From NCBI RefSeq assembly GCF_017303155.1, contig NZ_JAEKJR010000002.1:434001-498000 (forward strand): 64,000 nucleotides of DNA, in the 5' to 3' direction. Shown here in pieces: positions 52,771 through 62,143 of the stretch (position 1 is the stretch's first letter; each line of letters starts with the position of its first letter). A model generated the notes under the pieces. It did not search any database and had not been told where the DNA came from. It saw only the letters and a list, made by a program, of their open reading frames with translations. Origin of the DNA: Microbulbifer salipaludis (GTDB taxonomy: Bacteria > Pseudomonadota > Gammaproteobacteria > Pseudomonadales > Cellvibrionaceae). Both the position numbers and the translations under genes were made by a program.

Positions 52771-53886
52771 ATGGATCGTCGGCTTTATCATTTGGATTTT
52801 CTCAGAGCCTTCGCGCTGTTTGTCGGTGTGTTTTATCGTTCGGCCCATGCTGATGCCGGCTCGGGGGATTACGATTTTGTGCGGGATGCCTCCGGTGCAT
52901 TCAGGATGGCTTGCTTTTTTCTGATATCCGGGTACTTCTCGGTTGCTCTGATCGAGCGGAAGGGGGCCTGGCCTTTTCTGAAAAGTCGCCTGGTGATGTT
53001 GACGGTACCCGCATTGGTCTGTGTTGTCTTGTTGGCACCGCTCACTGCTGAGTGGATGACCTCGTACTACCGTGAGGCTTCGACTGGCAAGGACTTCAAG
53101 ATGTTCTGGATGTACCATGCATGGTTTCTGTTTTCGCTGTTGGCGTATACCCTGGTGTTAACCTATACGGTGCGTATAACCAAAGCTTCCGTTCAGTGGT
53201 TATCGCGTTTTATGCCGGAAAATGTAGCGAGATTTTCCCTGTTTTTTGCGGTTGTACTTGTGTGTGCAGTTTCCTATAAGCTGCTATTGCCGAGCTTTAT
53301 GTGGGACATTCCATATATTCATCTGGTCGGTCTCTTCGTTCTTGTTACTGTGCATCACTTTCCCTATTTCCTGCTTGGCGTATTCATGTTTCTGTGGCGG
53401 GACCTGTACGAGAAATTTAACAGTGGCTATATCGGCTGGGGTTTGACCGCCCTGGCCTGTATTGGCGGGGCCATGCTGCTCGGTAGTTTGACGGATTACT
53501 ATCAGGAGCAGGGTGAAGTGGCACGTTTTCTCGATATTTTTTCTGTAGTTTACGATTACATCCTGGCAATTTTGTTGTCCATTTTTCTGTGTGCGTTTGG
53601 TGCGCGTTTTCTGGATAAAGATTTTTGGATTGTCCGGGTTATGTCGCAGTCGGCGTACACGGTTTATGTTGTGCACTTTATCGTTGTGGCGTTTTTGCTG
53701 TTTGTCCTGCAGCGCGCAGGTGTGCCGATGGATGTGCGTATGGGGCTTTCTGCGATTGGGGCTTGCCTGGGCGGGATGCTATTCCACTTCGCGATTGTGA
53801 AACGCTATCAATTCCTTTCCTTGTTGTTTAACGGCAAGCTGAATTATGGCTCTGGCGGTGTAGCAGGGCGCGCGGTGAAGGCGTGA
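52771..53886 (+). CDS. Membrane acyltransferase, acyltransferase-3 family
   Basis: 371 aa with about 10 helices. N-terminal catalytic-type segment YHLDFLRAFALFVGVFYRSAHADAG (position equivalent to the conserved His region) and FFLISGYF. GGGGGAG before ATG at 52771 fixes the start; an upstream in-frame extension is rejected. OpgC-like proteins of this family succinylate glucans, others acylate surface sugars. The gene is richer in T and in TTT/GTT codons than its neighbours, a hint of recent acquisition. Confidence 0.83.
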   Translation: MDRRLYHLDFLRAFALFVGVFYRSAHADAGSGDYDFVRDASGAFRMACFFLISGYFSVALIERKGAWPFLKSRLVMLTVPALVCVVLLAPLTAEWMTSYYREASTGKDFKMFWMYHAWFLFSLLAYTLVLTYTVRITKASVQWLSRFMPENVARFSLFFAVVLVCAVSYKLLLPSFMWDIPYIHLVGLFVLVTVHHFPYFLLGVFMFLWRDLYEKFNSGYIGWGLTALACIGGAMLLGSLTDYYQEQGEVARFLDIFSVVYDYILAILLSIFLCAFGARFLDKDFWIVRVMSQSAYTVYVVHFIVVAFLLFVLQRAGVPMDVRMGLSAIGACLGGMLFHFAIVKRYQFLSLLFNGKLNYGSGGVAGRAVKA

Positions 53887-53911
53887 AGTGTGCTGCAGGG
53901 GCGGTGAGGGC

Positions 53912-54802
53912 TCAGTCGTGGCCAGTGTGCGCCGCCCAAGTGGTGAGGCGCTGGCAAAGCGCGGTGATACTCTCTTCCAGCCCAGCCTGGAGGTTTTCAC
54001 CGGTGGTGCGCGGTATGGCGTACCAGAGAGCGGACAGGTAGCGGTAAGCAATCTGCCAGTGACCCAGCCTTTTAAGGTCGCCTGCGCCAACAGGACGCTG
54101 CAGGTAATGCTGAAGCAAGGTGCGCCGCTTTCCCTCTGGCAAGTGGTGCTCTTCAGTAATCACGGCAAGATCGTAGAAGGGGTCACCGGTGCAGGCATAC
54201 TCCCAGTCGATAACCAGCAGCTGACCACCTCTTGAAAATATCAGGTTTTCTGGCTGCAGGTCGTTGTGGCAAAGCACCGGGGAGCAAATCATGGCTTGTG
54301 CGGCGGCAATATGCGGGCGTACTTGATCTTCCAGCTGCCGCAGCCGATGGGTAAAGCTCGAGTTATCCGCAATGGACTCCCAGTAACGGGCTATCTTGGC
54401 GTGAATATCCAGCGCGCTGTCAACGATGGGCAAGCGGTGAATCGCGCGGGTGAGTGCCGCCAATTGTGCCAGCGCCGTTGCGTTGCCAGGTCGCGCTTGC
54501 TTCCAGGTGTGGCCATCGATGAAACCGGTTACCAGGTAGTTGTGGCCTGGGTCGCAGTAGATCAGGCGCGCGCCCAGCCCGGCATCGCTCGCCTGGCGTA
54601 AGGACTGTGCCTCGGTGCGGCGGTCCAGGTCGAGGGCGTTGCTGATAGGGGAATTCCAGCGCAGGACGACGTTTGCGCCATCGGCGTTCAGTAGAAAGCT
54701 GCGGTTGGTGAGCCCGCTGGCCATTGGCCGCACCACGGTCGGTTGGGTGGCACTCCAGCGCTGCCAGTCGCTGGGGAGGATGTCAGCGGGCGGCAAGGTC
54801 AT
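53912..54802 (-). CDS. Aminoglycoside-phosphotransferase-fold kinase, probable thiamine kinase
   Basis: 296 aa. Kinase signatures: VVLRWNSP (ATP-binding Lys replaced by Arg context), LCHNDLQPENLI (catalytic Asp) and VIDWEYACTGDPFYDLA (metal Asp). ATG at 54802 overlaps the end of the permease gene by 20 bp, giving coupled translation. Choline/thiamine-kinase-type proteins of this fold phosphorylate small alcohols; being last in a TPP-riboswitch operon, thiamine is the likely substrate (inference). Confidence 0.82.
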   Translation of the reverse strand: MTLPPADILPSDWQRWSATQPTVVRPMASGLTNRSFLLNADGANVVLRWNSPISNALDLDRRTEAQSLRQASDAGLGARLIYCDPGHNYLVTGFIDGHTWKQARPGNATALAQLAALTRAIHRLPIVDSALDIHAKIARYWESIADNSSFTHRLRQLEDQVRPHIAAAQAMICSPVLCHNDLQPENLIFSRGGQLLVIDWEYACTGDPFYDLAVITEEHHLPEGKRRTLLQHYLQRPVGAGDLKRLGHWQIAYRYLSALWYAIPRTTGENLQAGLEESITALCQRLTTWAAHTGHD

Positions 54803-55439
54803 TGGTAGTGGCCGCAAAACGGTTTCCGGGTGCTTGTTTCCGGTACAGTGCAAACCACTGTATAAAGCCGATAATCACCAGAATCACATACAGCACAAAC
54901 AGCAGGGCGGTGAGATAGAGTTCGCGGTCAATGTACAGATAGATGGCGGCGCCATCGATGACAATCCAGTAGAGCCAGTTCTCCAGTACCTTGCGGGTCA
55001 CCATATAGGTGGTCACCACCGCGCCCCAGGTGGTGAATGAATCCAGGTAGGGCAGCACGGCACTGGTGTATTGGTCGAGCAGGTAGCCGAACACCAGGGT
55101 AAGCACACCGATGGCGGCGAAGGCGCTCAGGTGCGTGGTGGCCGACCAGCGGTGAATATGCAGTGTTTTGCCGTCGCGTTTTCGATGTCGCCACTGCCAC
55201 CAGCCATAGATGGCCATCAGCAGATAAAAAACTTGCAGGGCGGACTCCATCAGCAGGCTGACATCCCAGAACAGGAACAGGTAAATCGCGGTGCTGGCGA
55301 AGGCGGCGTACCAGCACAGGATGTTTTCCCGCATGGCCAGTAGCAGGTAGGCAAGCGCCAACAGCACTGCCGCCACTTCCCACAGGGTCATGGCCGCGTA
55401 GGCGCTGGCGATGGCTTCGCGGATCTCCGGGCTGAGCAT
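54783..55439 (-). CDS. pnuT: PnuC-family permease, probable thiamine transporter PnuT
   Basis: 218 aa with about 7 helices. PnuC-family landmarks: WEVAAVLLALAYLLLAMRENILCWY, MAIYGWWQW and ENWLYWIVIDGAAIYLYIDRELYLTALLFVLY. Family members take up nicotinamide riboside (PnuC), thiamine (PnuT) or riboflavin (PnuX). The TPP riboswitch and thiamine-type neighbours assign it to PnuT by context, not by direct motif. Confidence 0.85.
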   Translation of the reverse strand: MLSPEIREAIASAYAAMTLWEVAAVLLALAYLLLAMRENILCWYAAFASTAIYLFLFWDVSLLMESALQVFYLLMAIYGWWQWRHRKRDGKTLHIHRWSATTHLSAFAAIGVLTLVFGYLLDQYTSAVLPYLDSFTTWGAVVTTYMVTRKVLENWLYWIVIDGAAIYLYIDRELYLTALLFVLYVILVIIGFIQWFALYRKQAPGNRFAATTNDLAAR

Positions 55440-55442
55440 GGA

Positions 55443-55703
55443 TCAGAGTCCGATATTGGGGTTCAGGTCGCCGTCGATAAATTTGCACACGAAAATCGCG
55501 CGCCCGAACTGCTCCCAGGACTTGCGCATTTCCGCTTTCAGCACATCCATCACCACATCGTAGTCACCGAACACCTGAGTACTCATGGTGTTGGAGATCA
55601 CCTGTAGCTGCGGCTGTTCGTTCAGGCGCTGGATAAAATCCTTGATGGCCGGAATGTACTCGTCTTTTAGCGGGTACATACTGATTTCTACGGAGAGTTG
55701 CAT
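55443..55703 (-). CDS. YkoF/thiamine-binding-like protein
   Basis: 86 aa. LSVEISMYPLKDEYIPAIKD, the central STQVFGDYDVV and the end FVCKFIDGDLNP follow the YkoF / MTH1187 (Thiamine_BP) pattern. YkoF of Bacillus binds thiamine in the cytoplasm. Second gene of the TPP-controlled operon, 4 bp before the permease gene. Confidence 0.8.
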   Translation of the reverse strand: MQLSVEISMYPLKDEYIPAIKDFIQRLNEQPQLQVISNTMSTQVFGDYDVVMDVLKAEMRKSWEQFGRAIFVCKFIDGDLNPNIGL

Positions 55704-55764
55704 ATCAAATCTCTTGAGTTATTGGGGGTGTTCCATTGAACCAGCTCGAGGCTGTACCGCTGCC

Positions 55765-55855
55765 GGGTATACCTTTGCGAGACACGTCGTGAACCCATCC
55801 ATGGGGGCTCGGCTGCGGCCATCCAGGCCGCAGACGGTCTCGCAAAGGTATACCC
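55765..55855. repeat. Nested intergenic hairpin element, copy B
   Basis: Perfect 19-bp arms at 55765-55783 and 55837-55855, with an outer imperfect extension ending in GTACC/GGTAC. Interior: core at 55793-55810 (identical to copy A on its minus strand) and an inner hairpin TGCGGCC (55814-55820) with GGCCGCA (55826-55832). It lies inside the thiamine operon between the receptor and YkoF-like genes. Confidence 0.82.
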
Positions 55856-55892
55856 AGCATCGGTACCTTCACAGCAAGTTCAGTTCACTGAA

Positions 55893-58037
55893 TCAAAATG
55901 TATAGCTGCCGGAGATGCCTGCCGTGCGCGGCTCACCCAGCTGGTAGTAGGCTTCCGGCGCGTAGCCATTGGCCGGGTTGTTGCCAAACTGGTTGCTGAA
56001 ATAGAAGCCGCGGGTGTACACCACCTCATCGGTGAGGTTTCTGCCCCACAGGGAGACATGCCAGCGGTCCTCGCGGTAGGTCAGCTTCGCATTGACCAGC
56101 TCGTAGGCGGTGGACTTCTCGTTGTGGCTGTTGGAGAAATAGAAGTCGTCCTTGCCCTCCAGTTCGACGCGCGCCGTAAGGTTGCTGCTCAGCGCGTATT
56201 CCGCACCGGCAAAGAACTGGTAATTCGGCGCGTGGGCCAGGTCGCGGCCGTCGAGGTTCACCGGCGGAAGCGCTTCACCGTTGGAGTCGTCCCGCGCATC
56301 CACATGGGCGGCGGTAACGAAATCATCGAACTCGGCGTTCAGCCAACCGAAGGTGGCGAACAGCTGCAGGGCTTCGGATGCCTGGAACTGGAGCTCGGCT
56401 TCGATACCGCTGCTGTATCCACCCGCGGCGTTGGTCAGGTAGTCGTCGAAGGAGAAATCGTCCGGGTTGAAGATGGACTGTTTGGCCTGGACGTCGTTGC
56501 GGTCCTGATAAAAGGCCGCGAGCTGCGCCTGCAATCGGTTTTCCAGCCAGTCGCCTTTTATGCCCAGCTCGTAGTTCAGCATGCTTTCGGTGTCGAACAG
56601 GTAGGTATCTTCCCCGATGGCAGGGTTGCTCGCGGACGCCGAGATAATCCGCCCGTTCACGCCACCCGCCTTGTAGCCGCGCGACAGGGTGCCGTAGAGC
56701 ATGGTGTTATCGGTCGCGCTGAATTGCAGGGTGATATTGCCACCCCACAGGCTTTCGTCGTTGCGATTGGCCACCTGCAGATTGTCACTGTAGTCCGCGC
56801 GGCGCTGCTCCAGGCGCAGGCCGGTAATCAGTTCAACGCGCGCGCCCAGGGCGGTATTCAACTGGCCGTAAAGCGCGGCATTGTCGGTGTCGAACTGGCT
56901 GGTGAAACTGGCGTTGCGTTCGAGCCCTTCTTCTTCGGTGCGTAAATATACCCCGGCCACCCAGTCGGTGCTGTCACCGAACAGGCGGCTCTGGTCGGTG
57001 GAGGCCAGTCGCACATCGGCACTCAGGTTGTTGCGCTCACGCTGGTAGTTATCGGTGGAGCTGTATTCCCAGGGGTGGAAGCCCTCATAGGTCCAGTCTT
57101 CGTCGTAGCCGTATTCGGTGTCGGAACTGGCGGCGCTCAGTACGGATTTAACGGTGAACAGCGGACTACCGCTCCAGGTTGAGCTGACCGCGCCGGCGAG
57201 GGTTTGCTGGCGGTCCCAGCCGGGCTGGTCGGAGAGGGTATTGCGGGAGTTGTCGAAGCTGAAGGCGTCGTAGCCGTTGTCCGCATCCAGGTACAGCAGG
57301 GTGAAATCCAGCTGCAGGTCATCGCTGGCCTGATAGCGCAGCTTGCCGCGCGCCACGGTCTCGTCGATGTTGTTGGTGTCTTTGCGGTTCAGGTAACGGT
57401 TATGCACGTAGCCGTCGGACTGCTGGTTCTGTAGCGCGAAGCGGTAGCTCAGCTGCTCGGACAACGGGCCGCTGGTGACGGCGGACAGGGTGTGGGAGCC
57501 GTAGCGGGCGGCTTCCGCGGAGACTTTTGCATAGTTCTCGGTAGTCGGCGCATGACTGGTCATGGTGACCAGGCCGGCCAGGGCGTTGGCACCGTATACC
57601 GTGCCCTGGGGGCCGCGCAGGATTTCTACCTGCTGCATGTCGAGGGTGCTGGCGGCAAGGCCCAAACCGGTAAAGTCGATGCCGTCGACGATCAGGCCCA
57701 CTGAGGAATTGACCGGGTCGATAAACTGGCTGCGCTCACCGATACCGCGAATCTGTACAAAGCGGCCCCGGGAGGCGCCACTGGAGAAATTCACGTTGGG
57801 GGCCAGGTTCAGCAGTTGCTCCAGGTTGGTGGCGCCGCGGGTTTCGATGGCGCTGGCATCCAGCACGCTGACACTGGTGGGGGTGTCGAACTGGCCAGCC
57901 GCGCGCAGCTGGCCGGTTACCACCACCTCCTCGAGGGCGGTTTCGGCCAGGGTAGCACTGCTGATCAGCACGATTCCGGCGCTGACAGCCTGGGCGATCG
58001 GTTTGATGCGGGATTTGAGGCGGTTATCGATATTCAT
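55893..58037 (-). CDS. TonB-dependent outer membrane receptor, thiamine-regulated
   Basis: 714 aa. Signal peptide ending in TLAETA, TonB-box-like EEVVVTGQL, plug domain (about 45-160, SVGLIVDGIDFTGLGL, VEILRGPQGTVYGANALAGLV) and a 22-strand-type barrel ending in the terminal Phe (GISGSYTF). The TPP riboswitch in its leader and the thiamine-type genes downstream point to thiamine, its phosphates or precursors as ligand. First gene of the minus-strand operon. Confidence 0.9.
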   Translation of the reverse strand: MNIDNRLKSRIKPIAQAVSAGIVLISSATLAETALEEVVVTGQLRAAGQFDTPTSVSVLDASAIETRGATNLEQLLNLAPNVNFSSGASRGRFVQIRGIGERSQFIDPVNSSVGLIVDGIDFTGLGLAASTLDMQQVEILRGPQGTVYGANALAGLVTMTSHAPTTENYAKVSAEAARYGSHTLSAVTSGPLSEQLSYRFALQNQQSDGYVHNRYLNRKDTNNIDETVARGKLRYQASDDLQLDFTLLYLDADNGYDAFSFDNSRNTLSDQPGWDRQQTLAGAVSSTWSGSPLFTVKSVLSAASSDTEYGYDEDWTYEGFHPWEYSSTDNYQRERNNLSADVRLASTDQSRLFGDSTDWVAGVYLRTEEEGLERNASFTSQFDTDNAALYGQLNTALGARVELITGLRLEQRRADYSDNLQVANRNDESLWGGNITLQFSATDNTMLYGTLSRGYKAGGVNGRIISASASNPAIGEDTYLFDTESMLNYELGIKGDWLENRLQAQLAAFYQDRNDVQAKQSIFNPDDFSFDDYLTNAAGGYSSGIEAELQFQASEALQLFATFGWLNAEFDDFVTAAHVDARDDSNGEALPPVNLDGRDLAHAPNYQFFAGAEYALSSNLTARVELEGKDDFYFSNSHNEKSTAYELVNAKLTYREDRWHVSLWGRNLTDEVVYTRGFYFSNQFGNNPANGYAPEAYYQLGEPRTAGISGSYTF

Positions 58038-58110
58038 GGCTCTCTCAGTGATGTCAGTGATGTCGGTGAGAGACCCGGTGTGCGACGTGAAGAGGAGAGC
58101 TGGAGGACTA

Positions 58111-58206
58111 CCTATTCCTACGCCGGTATTAGCCGGATCAGGTTCAAGGGTTTGCGGGCCGGGTCGCTTGGAACCGGCAGCATCTCAGGCGTTTGCCACC
58201 CCTTAG
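58111..58206 (-). ncRNA. TPP riboswitch (THI element)
   Basis: Read on the minus strand: AAGGGGTGGC at the 5' side, CTGAG, then ACCCTTGAACCTGATCCGG, CTAATACCGGCGTAGGAATAGG. These are the fixed blocks of the THI element in the correct order. It ends about 70 nt before the receptor start and should repress the operon when thiamine diphosphate is plentiful. Confidence 0.95.
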
Positions 58207-58436
58207 GTTTTACCGGCGCGATGCTATCAGATATACGTTGGCACAGGAACTGCGGCGGGGCCGCGCGGGTTATCTGGCTGGTGGGCAGAGCCGATTCGTT
58301 GTGATGGTTGCAGCGGGCATGACGGTACTGGCTGTGCCAGGTCTTTATCACACAACGATTTTTTTTAACTGGCTGGATTTGCTAGGCGGCAGATTCCTTT
58401 ACACTGCGGACTCTTATCCAATGTACTGGAGCCTGT
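58207..58436. other. Intergenic region between riboswitch and puuA-like gene
   Basis: About 230 bp. Must contain the promoter of the thiamine operon (minus) and that of the ligase gene (plus). Nothing else recognisable. Confidence 0.4.
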
Positions 58437-59825
58437 ATGAGTCAGCCCGATGCAAATTCCTGGCTGGAAACCCTGCCCGAAGCCTTCCTCGCGTACCTGA
58501 ACGGGCGCCGTCTGGACGAGGTGGAGTGCATAGTCCCGGATCTGAACGGCATGTCCCGCGGCAAGGCGATGCCGCTGAACAAGTTCTCACCGGATGCACC
58601 GATCTTCCTGCCCATCTCCATTTTCTACCAGACCATTACCGGTCAGGACGTGGAGATGGCGATTGAAAACCAGTGGGCGGAAAGTGATATGGCGCTGGTC
58701 GCGGACATGTCCACCGCCATGGCGGTGCCCTGGGCGAAGACACCGGCGCTGCAGATCATTCACGACCTGCAGGATCTCGACGGCAACCCCATTCCCTGTG
58801 CGCCGCGCAATGTGCTGAAGCGGGTAATTGGCATGTACCGGGAGCGCGGCTGGCAGCCGATTGTGGCTCCGGAACTGGAGTTTTACCTGACCCGTCCGAA
58901 CGTGGACCCCAATGAGCCGATCCAGCCGCCGGTGGGACGCAACGGCCGTTCGGGCACATCGCTGCAGTCGTACTCCATGACTGCTATCGACGAATACGGC
59001 CCGGTGATCGACACCATTTACGAATTTGCCGAGGCCGCCGGCCTGCATATCGATTCGGTGATTCAGGAGGACGGTGCCGGGCAGGTGGAATTCAACCTGA
59101 CCCACGGTGACCCGCTGCTGCTGGCGGATCAGGTGTTCTACTTCAAACGCATCATCCGCGAGGCCGCGCTGAAAAACGGTATGTTCGCCACCTTCATGGC
59201 CAAGCCCATGCGCGACCAACCCGGCAGCGCCATGCATATCCACCAGAGCGTGGTGGATATCGAGACCGGTAAAAACGTGTTCTCCGCGGACGACGGCAGT
59301 GCGACGGACCTGTTCCGCTATTTTATCGGCGGCACCCAGAAGCATATGCGGGAAGTGATGCCGTTTATCGCCCCGAATGTGAACTCCTATCGACGTTTTG
59401 AATCCGAGGCGAACTCCAGTGCGCCCACCAATATCGGCTGGGGTTACGATAACCGCGCCACCGGTCTGCGGGTGCCCAATTCCGGGGCTCAGGATCGCCG
59501 CCTGGAAAACCGGGTGGTGGGGGTGGACTCCAACCCGTATCTGGCCATTGCCGCCAGTCTGGTATGCGGCTATCTCGGTATGATCAACGGTGTCGAGCCC
59601 AGCGCGCCCGCGACCTCGGAATTGAATGAGGAGCAGGAAGAAAACTTCTATATCCCGCTTACCTTCGACGAAGCGCTGCGTATCTTTGACGATGCCGACG
59701 AGGTGCGCCAGGCACTGGGTGAGGACTTCTGCCAGCTGTACGCGGCGGTGAAATACGAGGAGATGCGCCTGTTCCACCGGGAGATTTCTCCCTGGGAGCG
59801 GCAGCATCTGTTGTTGAATGTGTAG
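58437..59825 (+). CDS. puuA: Gamma-glutamylpolyamine synthetase-like (PuuA/SpuI family)
   Basis: 462 aa GS-type ligase. VAPELEFYLTRPNVDPNEPI (metal Glu), IQEDGAGQVEFNL, FMAKPMRDQPGSAMHIHQS, NVNSYRRFE, DNRATGLRVP and RLENRVVGVDSNPYLA. Close in length and motif to PuuA/SpuI enzymes that join glutamate to putrescine or other polyamines. The second GS-like ligase of the window; the two differ enough to have separate substrates. No polyamine dehydrogenase follows; the end converges on an acyltransferase gene. Confidence 0.87.
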   Translation: MSQPDANSWLETLPEAFLAYLNGRRLDEVECIVPDLNGMSRGKAMPLNKFSPDAPIFLPISIFYQTITGQDVEMAIENQWAESDMALVADMSTAMAVPWAKTPALQIIHDLQDLDGNPIPCAPRNVLKRVIGMYRERGWQPIVAPELEFYLTRPNVDPNEPIQPPVGRNGRSGTSLQSYSMTAIDEYGPVIDTIYEFAEAAGLHIDSVIQEDGAGQVEFNLTHGDPLLLADQVFYFKRIIREAALKNGMFATFMAKPMRDQPGSAMHIHQSVVDIETGKNVFSADDGSATDLFRYFIGGTQKHMREVMPFIAPNVNSYRRFESEANSSAPTNIGWGYDNRATGLRVPNSGAQDRRLENRVVGVDSNPYLAIAASLVCGYLGMINGVEPSAPATSELNEEQEENFYIPLTFDEALRIFDDADEVRQALGEDFCQLYAAVKYEEMRLFHREISPWERQHLLLNV

Positions 59826-59853
59826 AGGCTCAGCCCTGCGGAGGGTTGAGCCT
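59826..59853. terminator. Hairpin at the convergent puuA / acyltransferase ends
   Basis: AGGCTCA (59826-59832) and TGAGCCT (59847-59853), extended by CCCT/AGGG, form a strong hairpin over the last codons of the acyltransferase gene. No clear T run on either strand; a shared weak or factor-dependent terminator is possible. Confidence 0.5.
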
Positions 59854-61932
59854 GTCCCGCTCTGACAGAAGCACGCGCCCCAGTTCCCTGATCGGCGGTG
59901 TCTGCTCGGCTAACGCCGGCAGCAGCTGGCGAGCCGCAAATACTGTCAGGTGGTCATCGTCCCGGTAGAGGAGCTGGTCGTCGATGGCGATTTGGCAGTT
60001 GTCGTCGCACATCATTTCTCGCGGGTTCAGGGTATAGGCACCATGGCGTTCAGCCACCAGGTCGATCATCCTGTCGGCCTGCCGGTGCCGTTTTTCCACA
60101 CGGCTGACTGGGGGCCCCGCGCCGAGAGCGGTTCCGCCAAAGGCGGTTGTGGCCAGAGCCGCCGGAACGGAGTATTCAATTTCAGGGACGCCCTTGATCA
60201 GCACCACCTGCCGCCCGGTGGCGCGAATGGTTGCGACCGTTCGGTCGAGTGCGTCAGCAACCATGGCTGCTCTGCGGGTTCCCGTTGCCTGCGTGGCCCA
60301 GCTGGGGATGGGGGTAGTCCGGGTGGTGACAGGCTCCAGTTGCATATCGTCACCGCCTTCGGGGCGGGTCCCTTCACTCGCTAATGCCCAGCGCGCGGCC
60401 AGCACGACGACGGGGAGGTCTTCCCTTTTCTGCAATAGCGACAGCACCTGATCATTGAATTGGTCACAGCTGTGCGAGCGGGACTTGTCCGGTCGGTACA
60501 GCCCGAGTAACGGTGGGCAGCCGGATTTAAGTGCCGCCATACCGATGGATTTCTTTTCTGTGTGCAGGGGCTCAAAGCCTGGAAGCCAGGCCGCAGCATG
60601 AGAATCTCCCCACAAGAAAACGCCGTTTTTTTGTGAGCGATCGAGAGGATCCTGGCCGATCGAGCACAGATTTGCCGCGGGAGATTTCTCCATGCACCGC
60701 TCCTGACGGTCGATTCCGCTGAACGCCTGCTGGTAGGTGGCAAGATAAGGATCTGGCAAACGGAGTGGAAAGCCGTCGTAGGTCTTGATGGTCGCGCCGA
60801 TGCCAACGAGTAACAGGGATGAGACCAAGGAGAACCTTACCAGTTGGGGACGGGATACCCTTAGTACCCGGCCACCGCGAAATGGCTGTTCGATATATTT
60901 CCAGCTGGCCCAGGCAATAACCAGGGAAAGCGCCACCGCAAACAGCGCAACAGTTGTCGGGAGGTGGGCGCTGCCTTGCAGCAGGCGCAGGCCCACCAGC
61001 ACCGGCCAGTGCCAAAGATACAGCGAGTAGGAAATCAGTCCGATACCGACGAGCAGGCGGTTGCCGAGCACCCGGGAAACCCGGTTGCCCGGGGCTTCAC
61101 CGGCCCATATCAGGGCCACAGCACCCAGTACGGGCAATAGCGCCGCAGTTCCGGGGAAGGGAGTTTGTGAGTCGTACAGGACCACGCCGCTGGTGATCAT
61201 CAGCAGCCCGGCGAGGGCAATAAACTCGGCCGCAGTGCGCTGCTGCAACTTCGGCAGGGCGCCCATGGCAAGCAGGGCGCCGGCACCCAGTTCCCACATC
61301 CGTGCAGGCGTGAGGAAGTAGGCCGCTGTGGGCGCGGTCCGGGTTTGCCACACGGCGAAAAGTAGTGAAGCCACGGTCGCGATGGCGACCCCAGTGAGCA
61401 TGCGGGCTCGAGGGCCCCGGGCCAACAGGCACAGCAGCAGAGGAAAGCCCAGGTAGAACTGCTCCTCGACCGACAGCGACCAGGTGTGCAACAGCGGCTC
61501 CCACTCCGCGGCCGTGCCAAAGTAGTCCTCGGTGCTGCGCAAAAACCAGACGTTGGAAAGAAACAGGACGGCCGCGATCATCGAGCGGCCCAAAGCACCA
61601 AAGGCATCTGGCGGCATCAGCAGCCAGCCGGCGACCACGCAGGCCAGCATCATCGCAAACAGTGCGGGCAGGATCCGGCGGGCGCGGCGGTCGTAGAAGC
61701 GCGCCAGGGAGAATTCACCGCTGGTGATTTCCCGGATCAGGATGCTGGTGATCAGAAATCCGGATATCACGAAAAATACATCGACGCCGATAAAGCCGCC
61801 GGAAAAGCCCGGGAGGCCCGCATGGCCAAGTACTACCGGCAATACTGCCAGAGCCCGCAGGCCGTCGATATCCGGGCGGTAACCATTGATTTGCTTGTTG
61901 CCTGCCAATTGAATAATGCCCCGCAAATTCAC
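59830..61932 (-). CDS. Acyltransferase with SGNH domain (OafA/YrhL-like)
   Basis: 700 aa. N-terminal acyltransferase-3 membrane domain (about 20-370; start YRPDIDGLRALAVLPVVLGHAG, FFVISGFLITSIL, RRARRILPAL) and a periplasmic SGNH esterase-like domain (about 430-690; FLWGDSHAAAW with catalytic Ser, DDDHLTVFAARQLL with Asp and His). Such proteins O-acetylate lipopolysaccharide or other surface polysaccharides. No polysaccharide cluster adjoins. Confidence 0.9.
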   Translation of the reverse strand: MNLRGIIQLAGNKQINGYRPDIDGLRALAVLPVVLGHAGLPGFSGGFIGVDVFFVISGFLITSILIREITSGEFSLARFYDRRARRILPALFAMMLACVVAGWLLMPPDAFGALGRSMIAAVLFLSNVWFLRSTEDYFGTAAEWEPLLHTWSLSVEEQFYLGFPLLLCLLARGPRARMLTGVAIATVASLLFAVWQTRTAPTAAYFLTPARMWELGAGALLAMGALPKLQQRTAAEFIALAGLLMITSGVVLYDSQTPFPGTAALLPVLGAVALIWAGEAPGNRVSRVLGNRLLVGIGLISYSLYLWHWPVLVGLRLLQGSAHLPTTVALFAVALSLVIAWASWKYIEQPFRGGRVLRVSRPQLVRFSLVSSLLLVGIGATIKTYDGFPLRLPDPYLATYQQAFSGIDRQERCMEKSPAANLCSIGQDPLDRSQKNGVFLWGDSHAAAWLPGFEPLHTEKKSIGMAALKSGCPPLLGLYRPDKSRSHSCDQFNDQVLSLLQKREDLPVVVLAARWALASEGTRPEGGDDMQLEPVTTRTTPIPSWATQATGTRRAAMVADALDRTVATIRATGRQVVLIKGVPEIEYSVPAALATTAFGGTALGAGPPVSRVEKRHRQADRMIDLVAERHGAYTLNPREMMCDDNCQIAIDDQLLYRDDDHLTVFAARQLLPALAEQTPPIRELGRVLLSERDRLNPPQG

Positions 61933-62143
61933 TTCATTCAGGGTAAAACGGTGCGTCTCTGGCGCCCTTTCGGCACAGACGCGGAGGCGCGTAATTCTAC
62001 CACCTTGCGGTATGGAAATACGTGCGCCGGGTGACGGGAGTGTGAACCTGTGCAGCTCGCCAGGGGAGGGGGAGGAAGAGGGGGAGAAGGAGAGGGAGAA
62101 GGCGCCCTGGGCCTGATGGCGGCCCGGGGCGGGAAGTCACACC

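Noticed and set aside
61486..62034. 182-codon plus-strand frame opposite the acyltransferase start
   Set aside because: Antisense to a clearly coding membrane protein; Gln/Asp/Arg-rich shadow composition.
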